This document shows, one piece after another, positions 46,819 through 55,016 of a stretch of DNA of 64,000 nucleotides. Within the stretch, counting starts at the first letter, position 1, and every line of letters begins with the position of its first letter. Location: positions 186,001 through 250,000 of the forward strand of contig NZ_SHKR01000017.1 of the NCBI RefSeq assembly GCF_004217145.1. Direction: 5' to 3'. A model generated the notes under the pieces. That model was not told the origin of the DNA. It saw nothing but the letters and a program-made list of their open reading frames with translations, and did not search any database. The translations under genes were made by a program, and so were the position numbers. The DNA is from Kribbella rubisoli. Its GTDB lineage: Bacteria > Actinomycetota > Actinomycetes > Propionibacteriales > Kribbellaceae.

Positions 46819-47601
46819 ATGAAGATCGTCGTCTGCGCGAAGTTCGTGCCGGATGCCACGGCGGACCGCCGCTTCCGCTCCGAGGACAACACGGTGGATC
46901 GTGCCGGTGTCGACGGATTGCTGTCCGAGTTGGACGAGTATGCCGTCGAGACCGCGCTGACCGTGAAGGAGTCCGGGGACGGTGAGGTGACGATTCTCAC
47001 CGTCGGTCCGGAGCAGGCTGCTGACGCGGTGAAGAAGGGCCTGCAGATGGGCGCCGACGCCGGCGTGCACGTGGTCGACGACGCGATCCACGGTTCGGAC
47101 GCGGTCGCGACCTCGCTGATCCTGTCGAAGGCGCTGGCCAAGCTCGAGGCCGACCTGGTCGTGTTCGGGATGGGGTCGACCGACGGCGGCATGGGTGTCG
47201 TGCCGGCGATGGTGTCGGAGCGGCTCGGGCTGCCGGCCGTGACGCTGGGCTCGGAGGTGACCGTCGACGGGCAGACCGTCCGGATCCGCCGCGACGGCGA
47301 CACCGCGAGCGAGACGATCGAGGGCACGCTGCCGTTGGTCCTGTCCGTGTCCGACCAGGCGAACGAGCCGCGGTACCCGTCGTTCAAGGGGATCATGGCG
47401 GCGAAGAAGAAGCCGGTCGAGACCTGGTCGCTGGCCGATCTGGAGCTCACTGCCGATCAGGTCGGCGGCGCGTCGGCGTGGACCGAGGTGGTCGAGGTGA
47501 CCGCTCGTCCGCCGCGCAGCGCCGGCACGATCGTGACCGACGAGGACGGCAGCGGTGCCGCCGAGCTCGTCGAGTTCCTGTCCACGAACAAGTTCCTCTG
47601 A
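46819..47601 (+). CDS. etfB: electron transfer flavoprotein, beta subunit
   Basis: 260 residues: MKIVVCAKFVPDATADRRFR at the start, AMP-binding-type VFGMGSTDGGMGVVPAMVSE, and the recognition-loop region QANEPRYPSFKGIMAAKKKP, which carries the Leu/Lys patch that docks onto acyl-CoA dehydrogenases. EtfB binds AMP and pairs with EtfA to pass electrons from dehydrogenases to the quinone pool. AAGGGG lies upstream of the ATG. etfA follows after 17 bases. It is divergent from the methyltransferase gene. Confidence 0.96.
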   Translation: MKIVVCAKFVPDATADRRFRSEDNTVDRAGVDGLLSELDEYAVETALTVKESGDGEVTILTVGPEQAADAVKKGLQMGADAGVHVVDDAIHGSDAVATSLILSKALAKLEADLVVFGMGSTDGGMGVVPAMVSERLGLPAVTLGSEVTVDGQTVRIRRDGDTASETIEGTLPLVLSVSDQANEPRYPSFKGIMAAKKKPVETWSLADLELTADQVGGASAWTEVVEVTARPPRSAGTIVTDEDGSGAAELVEFLSTNKFL

Positions 47602-47618
47602 GGAGCGGGGTCTTAGCT

Positions 47619-48578
47619 ATGTCGAACGTTCTGGTTCTGGTTGACCACTCCGCGGGCAAGGTCCGCAAGACGACCGCCGAGCTCCTCACCATCGCCCGCC
47701 GCCTCGGCGAGCCCGTCGCCGTGTTCATCGGTGGCAATGACGGCGGGAGTGTCTCCGACGCGCTGCCGGCCCTGGGGCAGTACGGCGCGACCAAGGTGAT
47801 CGCGCTGTCGAGCCCGGAGCTCTCGCAGTTCCTGGTGGCGCCGAAGGCCGAGGCGCTGCAGCAGGTCGCGGCGAAGGTCGAGCCGTCGGCGATCCTGATC
47901 TCGTCGAACGCCGAGGGCAAGGAGATCGCCGCCCGGCTGGCGGTCAAGCTCGAGTCCGGGCTCATCACCGACGCCGTCGATGTGCAGGAAGGCCCCGTCA
48001 CCACGCAGTCGGTGTTCGCAGGCAACTACACGGTCAAGTCGAAGGTCACCCACGGCACGCCGATCATCACGGTCAAGCCGAACGCCGCAACCCCGGAGGC
48101 CGCTGAGACCTCGCCGGAGGTTGAGGAGTTCGAGGTGTCGATCTCCGACACGGCGAAGACGGCGCGGATCACCGAGTCCAAGCCGCGGGAGGCGACCGGT
48201 CGTCCGGAGCTCACCGAGGCCGCGATCATCGTGTCCGGCGGCCGCGGCACCGGTGGTGACTTCGGTCCGGTCGAGGCGTTCGCGGACTCGCTCGGCGCAG
48301 CCGTTGGTGCGTCGCGTGCGGCCGTGGACTCGGGTTGGTACCCGCACGCCTACCAGGTGGGTCAGACCGGCAAGACCGTTTCCCCGCAGCTGTATGTCGC
48401 GGCCGGCATCTCCGGCGCGATCCAGCACCGCGCGGGCATGCAGACCTCGAAGACGATCGTCGCGGTCAACAAGGACCCCGAGGCCCCGATCTTCGAGCTG
48501 GTCGACTTCGGCGTCGTCGGCGACCTCCACAAGGTCCTCCCGACCGCCACCGAAGAAGTCACCAAGCGAAAGGCCTGA
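47619..48578 (+). CDS. etfA: electron transfer flavoprotein, alpha subunit
   Basis: 319 residues. Starts SNVLVLVDHSAGKVRKTTAE; the C-terminal FAD domain has IIVSGGRGTGGDFGPVEAFA, GASRAAVDSGWYPHAYQVGQ TG and QLYVAAGISGAIQHRAGMQT, the classic EtfA FAD-binding run. Length is typical. ATG 47619 is set by AGGAGCGGGG upstream and by the conserved N-terminus; the frame is open further upstream. It forms the heterodimer with EtfB and ends at a 14-bp hairpin. Confidence 0.96.
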   Translation: MSNVLVLVDHSAGKVRKTTAELLTIARRLGEPVAVFIGGNDGGSVSDALPALGQYGATKVIALSSPELSQFLVAPKAEALQQVAAKVEPSAILISSNAEGKEIAARLAVKLESGLITDAVDVQEGPVTTQSVFAGNYTVKSKVTHGTPIITVKPNAATPEAAETSPEVEEFEVSISDTAKTARITESKPREATGRPELTEAAIIVSGGRGTGGDFGPVEAFADSLGAAVGASRAAVDSGWYPHAYQVGQTGKTVSPQLYVAAGISGAIQHRAGMQTSKTIVAVNKDPEAPIFELVDFGVVGDLHKVLPTATEEVTKRKA

Positions 48579-48610
48579 CACCGCGAGGTTCGCGACCTGA
48601 CCTCTCGACG

Positions 48611-48646
48611 GACGCCCGGCTCGGTTCCCCTCCCGAGCCGGGCGTC
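48611..48646 (+). terminator. 14-bp perfect hairpin after etfA
   Basis: GACGCCCGGCTCGG (48611-48624), 8-base loop, CCGAGCCGGGCGTC (48633-48646). It starts 32 bases after the etfA stop and lies before the epimerase gene. No long T-run. Confidence 0.9.
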
Positions 48647-48708
48647 TGCATACCCGCCGGACCTGCGCCCGACTCCGGCTGTCGGAGTGCCCGGCTAGCA
48701 TGCGGCAG

Positions 48709-49518
48709 ATGCGGATCTGGGTGAGTGGGGCACGAGGCAAGCTGGGCGCTGAGGTCTGCCGGCAGTTGATCGGCGCCGGGCACGAAGTGATCGAGGCCGA
48801 CCTCACTGGACCCGAACCGGTTGATCTGATGGATCGGGAGGCGGTCGCCCGTTCGCTGCGCGGTGCTGATGCGATCGTGCACTGCGCGGGCATCGCAAGC
48901 CCCGAGAACATCGAGCCGGTTCGGCTGTTCGAGCTCAACACGATCACGACGTTCAACGCGCTGGAAGAAGCCTGGAAGCAAGGCATCCGTACGGCGGTGC
49001 TCGCCTCCAGCGGCTCGATCTACGGCACCGCCTGGTCCCCGGACGAGATCGGCACGCCGGACGTCCCGATCGACGAGAACACCGAGCTCCGGTACGTCGA
49101 CCCGTACGCGCTCACCAAGGACGTCCTCGAACGCATGGGCCAGACGTACGCACGCCGCGGCGTACAGGTGACGGCCCTGCGCTTCCACTGGATCCTCACG
49201 CCCGATGAGGTACGTCGCTACATCGCCGACGCCCCGCCAGAAGACAACCGCCGCAACCTCTGGGGCTACGTCGACCTGGGCGAAGCCGCTCGCGCCTGCA
49301 CCCTCTCGCTCCAACCCCGCCCCCACAACCGCTTCGCAACCCTCGTCATAGCAGCCGAAGACACCGGCCGCTACGAGCCAACCGCAGACCTCCTGTCCCA
49401 CTACTCCCCGAACACCAAGCTCCACACCGCCCTAACCGGCACCGCCTCCCTCTTCAACACCCGCCAAGCCGCCAACCTCATCCACTGGACCCACCAATCC
49501 ACCTGGCGCACCCACTAA
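48709..49518 (+). CDS. NAD-dependent epimerase/dehydratase (extended SDR)
   Basis: 269 residues. The NAD-binding start is MRIWVSGARGKLGAEVCRQL, the active-site Ser in ASSGSIYGTA and the YxxxK pair in YVDPYALTKDVLERM. The family converts sugar nucleotides or reduces sugar-like carbonyls. It is slightly short and the C-terminal substrate lobe is minimal. ATG 48709 is chosen; an in-frame ATG at 48700 exists and neither has a ribosome site. Transcription could start at the A of the ATG with TAGCAT as -10 (leaderless), a guess. Confidence 0.8.
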   Translation: MRIWVSGARGKLGAEVCRQLIGAGHEVIEADLTGPEPVDLMDREAVARSLRGADAIVHCAGIASPENIEPVRLFELNTITTFNALEEAWKQGIRTAVLASSGSIYGTAWSPDEIGTPDVPIDENTELRYVDPYALTKDVLERMGQTYARRGVQVTALRFHWILTPDEVRRYIADAPPEDNRRNLWGYVDLGEAARACTLSLQPRPHNRFATLVIAAEDTGRYEPTADLLSHYSPNTKLHTALTGTASLFNTRQAANLIHWTHQSTWRTH

Positions 49519-49597
49519 CCAACCCGACCCCAGCCGGTCCAGTGGGGGCCGGTCTGGTGCAGTGGGGCGAGGTTCGGGGGCGGGTGGGGGTGGTGGG

Positions 49598-51286
49598 TTA
49601 GGTGGTGAGGTGGTTGCGGATGGTGGTGAGGGTGGTGGTGACGGCGGTTTGGCGGGTTTCGGTTGTCTTGGTGTAGTCGGCTAGTTGGGTGGCGGCTGTG
49701 GTGCAGCGGTCGGTGAGGCGGGTGGCTCGGTCGGCGGCTGCGGTTTTGTCGGCCTTGGCGGCGGTGCGGATGCTCCAGTAGCGGAAGGCGCCGATGCCGA
49801 TCAGGATCAGGCCCGCGACGATCCAGATCGCGTTCACGAAGCCGAGGCCGATCGCGACGACTGCGCCGACGCCGACGAGGGCGGCCGGTACGGCGTACTT
49901 GGCGGCGGTCACGACGCCTGCGGACTGTTTGATCGACGACAGGGCGGTGTTCAGCTGGAGCTGGTCGGGGCCGTCGGGGCGGATCGCGATCGTGTGGCCG
50001 TCGCTGGCTACGTCGATCTGCGGGGGGCTCGGTTGACCCGCGACCTTCGCCAGGTCCTCCACGGCGGGCAGGACGGACGGGCCGATGACGCGGAGTACGG
50101 CGGCCGCCAGATGTGGGTCGTCGTTCTGGCTCAAGTCGTCGGCGAGCAGCTCCTCGACTGTGCCGACCGAGTCCTCGAGCCGCTCGGCAGCGGATTCACC
50201 GGCGCCGCTGATCTGAGCACGCAGTACGGCGACGCGGGCCAGCGATTCGCGCTCCGGCTCGCTCCCTTCGGAGATCAGCAGCCGCAGCAGCGCGGCGGTG
50301 CTGTCCCGAGCAACCGCACCATCCGCACCCGAACCCCGCGCACCCTGCCCACGCCTGGACCCACGCGCGTACTCGCGCCCCGAGTCACGCCCGGACCCAC
50401 GCCCCGAGTCAGGCGCCGAGTCACGTCCCGAGCGGCGCCCGTTGTCGCGTCCGGTCCCGCTGTCAGTGGTGAGCTCTGGGTTGTTGTCGGTGGAGGTGTA
50501 GCTGAGGGCGGGAGCGGGTTCGCGGGCCTCGGTGTTGCCGGCGATGGTCTCGACGGCGGAGAGGACTCGGCCGAGGCGGGTGCGCGCGGTTACCTGTTCT
50601 GCGACGGCCTCGAAGCGGGTGCCGGACGAGCGGGGCGTCTCGCCGCGCTTCTCCAGCTTCGGCAACCATCCGTCCGCGGGTGGTGCGACCGACTGCAGCC
50701 GCTTCGCCACCAGCGCCAGACCGTCCGCTCCGAACCCGCCACGCGCAGCAGTAGCCCATAGCACCCGCTGTACCCGGGTAACCGTCCCATCCGCCGGCAG
50801 TACGCCGAACGCCACGTCCAGCCACTCGGTCCGTACCTGATGCCGCTGCCCCAACGCAGCCAACGCCAACGCCAGAAACGTCGACGTGCGCCGCTCGTCG
50901 AGTCCCATCGCAACACCAAGGGCCTGCTCGTCCTGCCCACCAGTGAGCCCGATCAGCGCCGAGGTAGCCGGCCCCAGCCAGTACTGCGGAACGGGCTCGG
51001 CGGCCGGCGGGAGCGGAGTACTGGAAGCCATCGCCGTCAGAACGCGACTGGCGTACCGGCGTAGCTCAGCAGCCTCGAGGAAGCCGGCCATCTCGTACCG
51101 GAGGTCGGACAGCTCGACGAACGCGTCGAAAGCGGACGAGAGCCGGTTGACCCGCTCCTGCAGACCACCCTGGATCTTGGACAGCTGGGACTGCAGCCGC
51201 GACGTCTCCTGCCGCGCATACGACATCTCGCTCTGCAGGTCCTCGAGCTGCTCGTTCTGCCGCCGCTCCCGCCACCAGTCGGTCAT
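49598..51286 (-). CDS. coiled-coil protein with two membrane helices, unknown function
   Basis: 562 residues. An N-terminal coiled coil (about 5-55, EQLEDLQSEMSYARQETSRL QSQLSKIQ) is followed by a helical region, a Gly/Arg/Asp/Ser-rich repeat segment (about 275-320, with DSGRGSGRDSGRE), another helical part, two membrane helices (about 470-515, AAKYAVPAALVGVGAVVAIG and AIWIVAGLILIGIGAF), and a Thr-rich C-terminal helix. No family recognised. A polar face at both ends suggests a membrane-associated scaffold. It follows the PucR gene on the same strand with a 46-base gap. Confidence 0.75.
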   Translation of the reverse strand: MTDWWRERRQNEQLEDLQSEMSYARQETSRLQSQLSKIQGGLQERVNRLSSAFDAFVELSDLRYEMAGFLEAAELRRYASRVLTAMASSTPLPPAAEPVPQYWLGPATSALIGLTGGQDEQALGVAMGLDERRTSTFLALALAALGQRHQVRTEWLDVAFGVLPADGTVTRVQRVLWATAARGGFGADGLALVAKRLQSVAPPADGWLPKLEKRGETPRSSGTRFEAVAEQVTARTRLGRVLSAVETIAGNTEAREPAPALSYTSTDNNPELTTDSGTGRDNGRRSGRDSAPDSGRGSGRDSGREYARGSRRGQGARGSGADGAVARDSTAALLRLLISEGSEPERESLARVAVLRAQISGAGESAAERLEDSVGTVEELLADDLSQNDDPHLAAAVLRVIGPSVLPAVEDLAKVAGQPSPPQIDVASDGHTIAIRPDGPDQLQLNTALSSIKQSAGVVTAAKYAVPAALVGVGAVVAIGLGFVNAIWIVAGLILIGIGAFRYWSIRTAAKADKTAAADRATRLTDRCTTAATQLADYTKTTETRQTAVTTTLTTIRNHLTT

Positions 51287-51332
51287 GTGCCCCGTCCCAT
51301 CGTCCGCGATTGCTCTCCGGAAGGATGGCGGT

Positions 51333-53003
51333 TCAGCGGGTCATCAGGCGGTGCGGTGGGCTGACGAGGCGGAGCTGGAGCATGGCTGCGAAGCGGGAGT
51401 CGGGGTCGTCGAGGTCCAGCCCGCCCACCTCGGCCAGGCGGCGCAGGCGGTACCGGAAGGTGTTGGGGTGCACGTAAACCGCCGCAGCAGCCGCTGCGAC
51501 ATCGCCGAAGGCGTCCAGCCACGCCCGCAGGGTCTCGACCAGGTCGGTGTTGTGCTGGCGGTCGTACGCGACGAGGCGGGCGATCGGACCGGTCGGCTCG
51601 TCGCCCCGCGATTCGATCAGGTCGCGCAGCTCGAGCAGGAGGGTGTCGACATGCACATCCGCGAGTCGGGCGACACGTGGCGTGCCACGACCGGTTCGCA
51701 GTACCCGGAGAGCACGGTCGGCACCAGCACGTGCGTTGGGTAGATGCGCAGCCTCAGCAACGACGGGGCCCACGCCGATGCTCGCGGTGACGCGATCGCC
51801 GATCCGTTCGAGGAAGTGCTTGCCGATGCGTACGGCGCGCTCCTCGCCGTCGGACCGGTCCGGGCGTACAGGGATCAGTCCATAAGCGACATCACCAACT
51901 AACGCAGCAGCTGCCCGTGGGTGCACAGCGCCGAGATGCATGGCGAACGCATCGGCCAGCCGCTGACGCTCCCCGGCCAGTCCAGCCTGGCTGACCAGTG
52001 ACTCGTCGGTCTGGACAACGGAGTCTTCCGAGTCGAAGGCGATGATTCCCAGTGCGAGTACGACGACGTGCTGGTCGGCCAGCCCCAACCGGTCCAGCGC
52101 GGCGCGGGCGCCGGGGCCGCCTTCCAGCGCCGTACTGACGAGGTCGGCGCGCAGCCGTCGTTCGACATCGGCACCGGCGCGGATGCGAAGCATGTGCAGG
52201 GCAACCAACTTCGCGGCGTCGCACAGAGCCTGGGAGCGCTCGGCGGTGAGCGGGTCGCGGACGGCGGCCCAGATCGAGCCGAGGATCTCGTCGCCGGCGC
52301 GGACCGCGACGGCGACCCGCGGGATGGTGAAGGTCTCGCCGTTGGTCGGCAACGGCGGGACGTGCACCGGACGGTCGGTGCGATACAGCTCGCGGAAGAT
52401 GCCGTACTCCGTCAGCAGCCGGAAGTACCGCTGCGGTACCTGGCGGCCGAGCACGGTCTCCACCCGAGCCTTGTCCGCCTCGTCCTGCCGACCGGAGAAC
52501 GCGAGCACGCGCGAGCCGCGATCCTCGATCGTCACAGGCGCGTCGAGCAGCGCGGCGGTCGCGTTGGCGAGCGCGAACAGGTCGCCGGAGGGCATGCCCG
52601 CGAGGGTCTCCACCTCACCGACATCGCCGTCGGCCAGGAGCGACCGCAGCAGTACGGCGAGCTGGTCCCACGACGCGCCGCGAGTCAACGCCAGCAGGGC
52701 GACTCCGGACTCGGCCACCGCGGCCGCCAAGAGGTCGCCGGCCGCGATGGGGGAGCGGACGACCAGCCCGGCGGCCTGCTGCCGGCCGAGATCACGCAGT
52801 ACGTCGGCGATCCGGTCGGGCTCGTGGAGACCGACGCCGAGGACGAGAGCGTGCGAGGGGAGCACGGGCTCGTCGAGCGGATCGAGGATCACGATGCCGC
52901 CGATCTCCGCCGGCCGATCCGGATCCCCGTGCACGAGCTCCAGCAAGGTCGCGCCCAGGTCGTCCAGAACCCGGCCGAGGCTTGCCCGCGGTCGATTCGT
53001 CAC
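51333..53003 (-). CDS. PucR-family transcriptional regulator
   Basis: 556 residues. N-terminal PucR ligand domain (about 8-130), a central GAF/GGDEF-like part (about 150-440) and the C-terminal CdaR-type helix-turn-helix LVETLRAWLDAFGDVAAAAA AVYVHPNTFRYRLRRLAEVG, the signature of PucR regulators. Such proteins activate catabolic genes for purines, amino acids or peptides. It is the last gene on the minus strand after the peptide uptake operon, 49 bases downstream of the racemase gene, so it may be its regulator. ATG/GTG start at 53003 fits the family. Confidence 0.92.
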   Translation of the reverse strand: MTNRPRASLGRVLDDLGATLLELVHGDPDRPAEIGGIVILDPLDEPVLPSHALVLGVGLHEPDRIADVLRDLGRQQAAGLVVRSPIAAGDLLAAAVAESGVALLALTRGASWDQLAVLLRSLLADGDVGEVETLAGMPSGDLFALANATAALLDAPVTIEDRGSRVLAFSGRQDEADKARVETVLGRQVPQRYFRLLTEYGIFRELYRTDRPVHVPPLPTNGETFTIPRVAVAVRAGDEILGSIWAAVRDPLTAERSQALCDAAKLVALHMLRIRAGADVERRLRADLVSTALEGGPGARAALDRLGLADQHVVVLALGIIAFDSEDSVVQTDESLVSQAGLAGERQRLADAFAMHLGAVHPRAAAALVGDVAYGLIPVRPDRSDGEERAVRIGKHFLERIGDRVTASIGVGPVVAEAAHLPNARAGADRALRVLRTGRGTPRVARLADVHVDTLLLELRDLIESRGDEPTGPIARLVAYDRQHNTDLVETLRAWLDAFGDVAAAAAAVYVHPNTFRYRLRRLAEVGGLDLDDPDSRFAAMLQLRLVSPPHRLMTR

Positions 53004-53028
53004 CGATCACCTCCGAGCCCCCAGCGTA

Positions 53029-53066
53029 AGCGTCGGAGCGGCAGCCTGAGCGTCAGAGCGGCAGCC
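53029..53066. repeat. 20-bp tandem duplication over the racemase stop codon
   Basis: AGCGTCGGAGCGGCAGCC (53029-53046) and AGCGTCAGAGCGGCAGCC (53049-53066) differ at one of 18 positions. The second copy contains the stop of the racemase gene and its last codons; the first lies in the gap before PucR. It is probably a small slippage duplication. Confidence 0.8.
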
Positions 53067-54150
53067 ATTCGGTGCTCGTGGTCACCGCGGCCAGTTCGGC
53101 CTCGAGTGGCTCGATCCCGATGCCGCCGCTCGTCGGCACCGGCAGGTGCCCGTTGTCGAGCGTGAACGGCACGGTGATGTCGGTCCGGAAGTACCGGTCC
53201 GAGGCCGACGTGTCGCCGGGCAGCGTGCAACCAGGTAGGGCGGCCAGGGCAACATTCGCGGCCCGGCCGATGCCGGTCTCCAGCATGCCGCCGCACCAGA
53301 CCGGGATGTCGTTGGCGACGCAGACGTCGTGGATCCGCCGCGCCTCCAGATACCCACCGACGCGACCCGGCTTGATGTTGACGATCGCGCAGGCACGCAG
53401 CCGGATCGCTGCGGCCGCCGCTCGCGCCGACGTGATCGACTCGTCCAGGCACACCGGAGTACTGATCTGCTGAGCCAGATCCGCATGCCCGAGCACGTCC
53501 TCCTCGTCGAGCGGCTGCTCGATCAGCAGCAGATCAAAGGGATCGAGCCGAGCCAAGTGCCGCGCGTCGGACAGCGTGTACGCCGTGTTGGCGTCGACCT
53601 GCAGCAGGATGTCGCCGAACTGCTCCCGCACCGCGCGCACCGGCTCGACGTCCCACCCGGGCTGGATCTTCAGCTTGATCCGCACGTACCCCTGCTCGAG
53701 ATACCCGCCCACCGCATCGAGCAACTCGCCGATCGAGTCCATGATCCCGACCGACACCCCGCACGGCACCCGATCCCGCACCGCACCCAGCTCGCGAGCC
53801 AACGGACGGTTCTCGGCCCGCAACTCGGCATCGAGCACGGCCGTCTCCACCGCAGCCTTCGCCATCCGGTGCCCGTGGAACCGACTCAACGCCGGCCCGA
53901 CCCCGACCGCGGAGTCCACCGAGGCCAGCGCGGGCACGAAGAACCGCCGCAGTACGTCGGCCGCCGCATCGACGTATTCCGACGAGTACAGCGGCCCGCT
54001 CATCGCGACGCACTCGCCCCACCCCTCGGCTTCCGTACTCACGGCGCGCACGAGCAGCACGTCCCGCGTCGTCTCGGTGCCGAACGAGGTCCGGAACGGC
54101 GACACCAACGGCATCGAGATCCGCCGCAGTTCGAATCCGGTCAGCTTCAT
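53053..54150 (-). CDS. enolase-superfamily racemase/epimerase (NSAR/OSBS, MenC-like)
   Basis: 365 residues. The MLE/OSBS-type barrel has catalytic Lys159 and Lys161 in RIKLKIQPGWD, metal ligands Asp186 (QVDANTAY), Glu211 (LIEQPLDEED) and Asp236 (LDESIT), and the second catalytic Lys260 in NIKPGRVGG. This pair of lysines on opposite barrel faces is the mark of N-acylamino-acid racemases and o-succinylbenzoate synthases, and of some dipeptide epimerases. Next to peptide import genes, amino acid or dipeptide epimerisation is more likely than menaquinone synthesis. The ATG shares one base with the acetyltransferase stop (TGATG). Confidence 0.88.
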   Translation of the reverse strand: MKLTGFELRRISMPLVSPFRTSFGTETTRDVLLVRAVSTEAEGWGECVAMSGPLYSSEYVDAAADVLRRFFVPALASVDSAVGVGPALSRFHGHRMAKAAVETAVLDAELRAENRPLARELGAVRDRVPCGVSVGIMDSIGELLDAVGGYLEQGYVRIKLKIQPGWDVEPVRAVREQFGDILLQVDANTAYTLSDARHLARLDPFDLLLIEQPLDEEDVLGHADLAQQISTPVCLDESITSARAAAAAIRLRACAIVNIKPGRVGGYLEARRIHDVCVANDIPVWCGGMLETGIGRAANVALAALPGCTLPGDTSASDRYFRTDITVPFTLDNGHLPVPTSGGIGIEPLEAELAAVTTSTEWLPL

Positions 54151-55016
54151 CACAACCCCTTCTGCTCGACGATGTACCACCCGGCCCGATCGAACCCGGT
54201 CACCCGCGCACCATCCGCCAGCAACCCGCCCAGCACCTCACGCAACGCGGCCCGCCACGCCTTCGCGGCACCCGGATCGGTACGCCGCAACCCCTCGACA
54301 TCAGGCGGTACGGCGACCAGCACGACCCCATCGCCCGCAGGACCGCCAACCGCCGGCCACCCGTCCGCACCACAAGCCAGCGCAACCGTTGCCCCAGGCA
54401 TCAACTCGACATCGACCACAACGGCCTGGCGAACCGCAGCGGCACCGACAGCTGGAGCATCCAGTTCCCAGCGCACCAGCAACCGATCGGTGTCGTCGCC
54501 GCTGTTGATCCCGTCGCGCATGTCGCCGTAGAAGTTCGTCAGGTACTCCGTCGGCTGTGCCGCGAGCTTCGCCACGTTGAAGTAGGCGTTGCGCCGGATC
54601 AACGGGTCGAACGTCCACGAGATCGACGACACTCCTCGTCGCAGTGCCCAGGCGCGCTGATGCAGCTTGAGCGCGAACCCGACGTTCCGCCCGCGCGCCG
54701 ACCCCGACACCCCGGCGACGTGGCTGTGCATCGAGACCTCCGCCGGCGCCGAGAAGAACCCGACGCAGGCGCCGATCAGCTCGTCACCGTCGTACGCGCC
54801 GCCGACGTAGTTTCCGGCCTTTGTCAGCGCCCGCAGCAACTCGGTCGTCACCGGCGGATTGCTCGGGTCCGGCCGCCAGATCGAGTCGTACAAGCTGTAG
54901 ACCTCGTCGAGCTCCGCCAGTTCGCGCAACTCACGCACTCGCACTCCGGCCGCAGCCGCCGCATCGATACCCGCCTCGGTAGCGGCGGCAATCGACGGAC
55001 TCAGATCGAGCGTCAT
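54150..55016 (-). CDS. GNAT-family N-acetyltransferase (COG3375 type)
   Basis: 288 residues. GNAT acetyl-CoA-binding segment SGSARGRNVGFALKLHQRAW and the following SSISWTFDPLIRRNAYFNVA KL. The C-terminal third is an extra domain. Relatives of this type are commonly found beside MenC-like racemases and peptide ABC genes; N-acylation of amino acids would produce N-acylamino acids, the substrate type of such racemases. Its ATG overlaps the M20 stop by four bases and its stop overlaps the racemase start, so it is fully coupled on both sides. Confidence 0.85.
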   Translation of the reverse strand: MTLDLSPSIAAATEAGIDAAAAAGVRVRELRELAELDEVYSLYDSIWRPDPSNPPVTTELLRALTKAGNYVGGAYDGDELIGACVGFFSAPAEVSMHSHVAGVSGSARGRNVGFALKLHQRAWALRRGVSSISWTFDPLIRRNAYFNVAKLAAQPTEYLTNFYGDMRDGINSGDDTDRLLVRWELDAPAVGAAAVRQAVVVDVELMPGATVALACGADGWPAVGGPAGDGVVLVAVPPDVEGLRRTDPGAAKAWRAALREVLGGLLADGARVTGFDRAGWYIVEQKGL

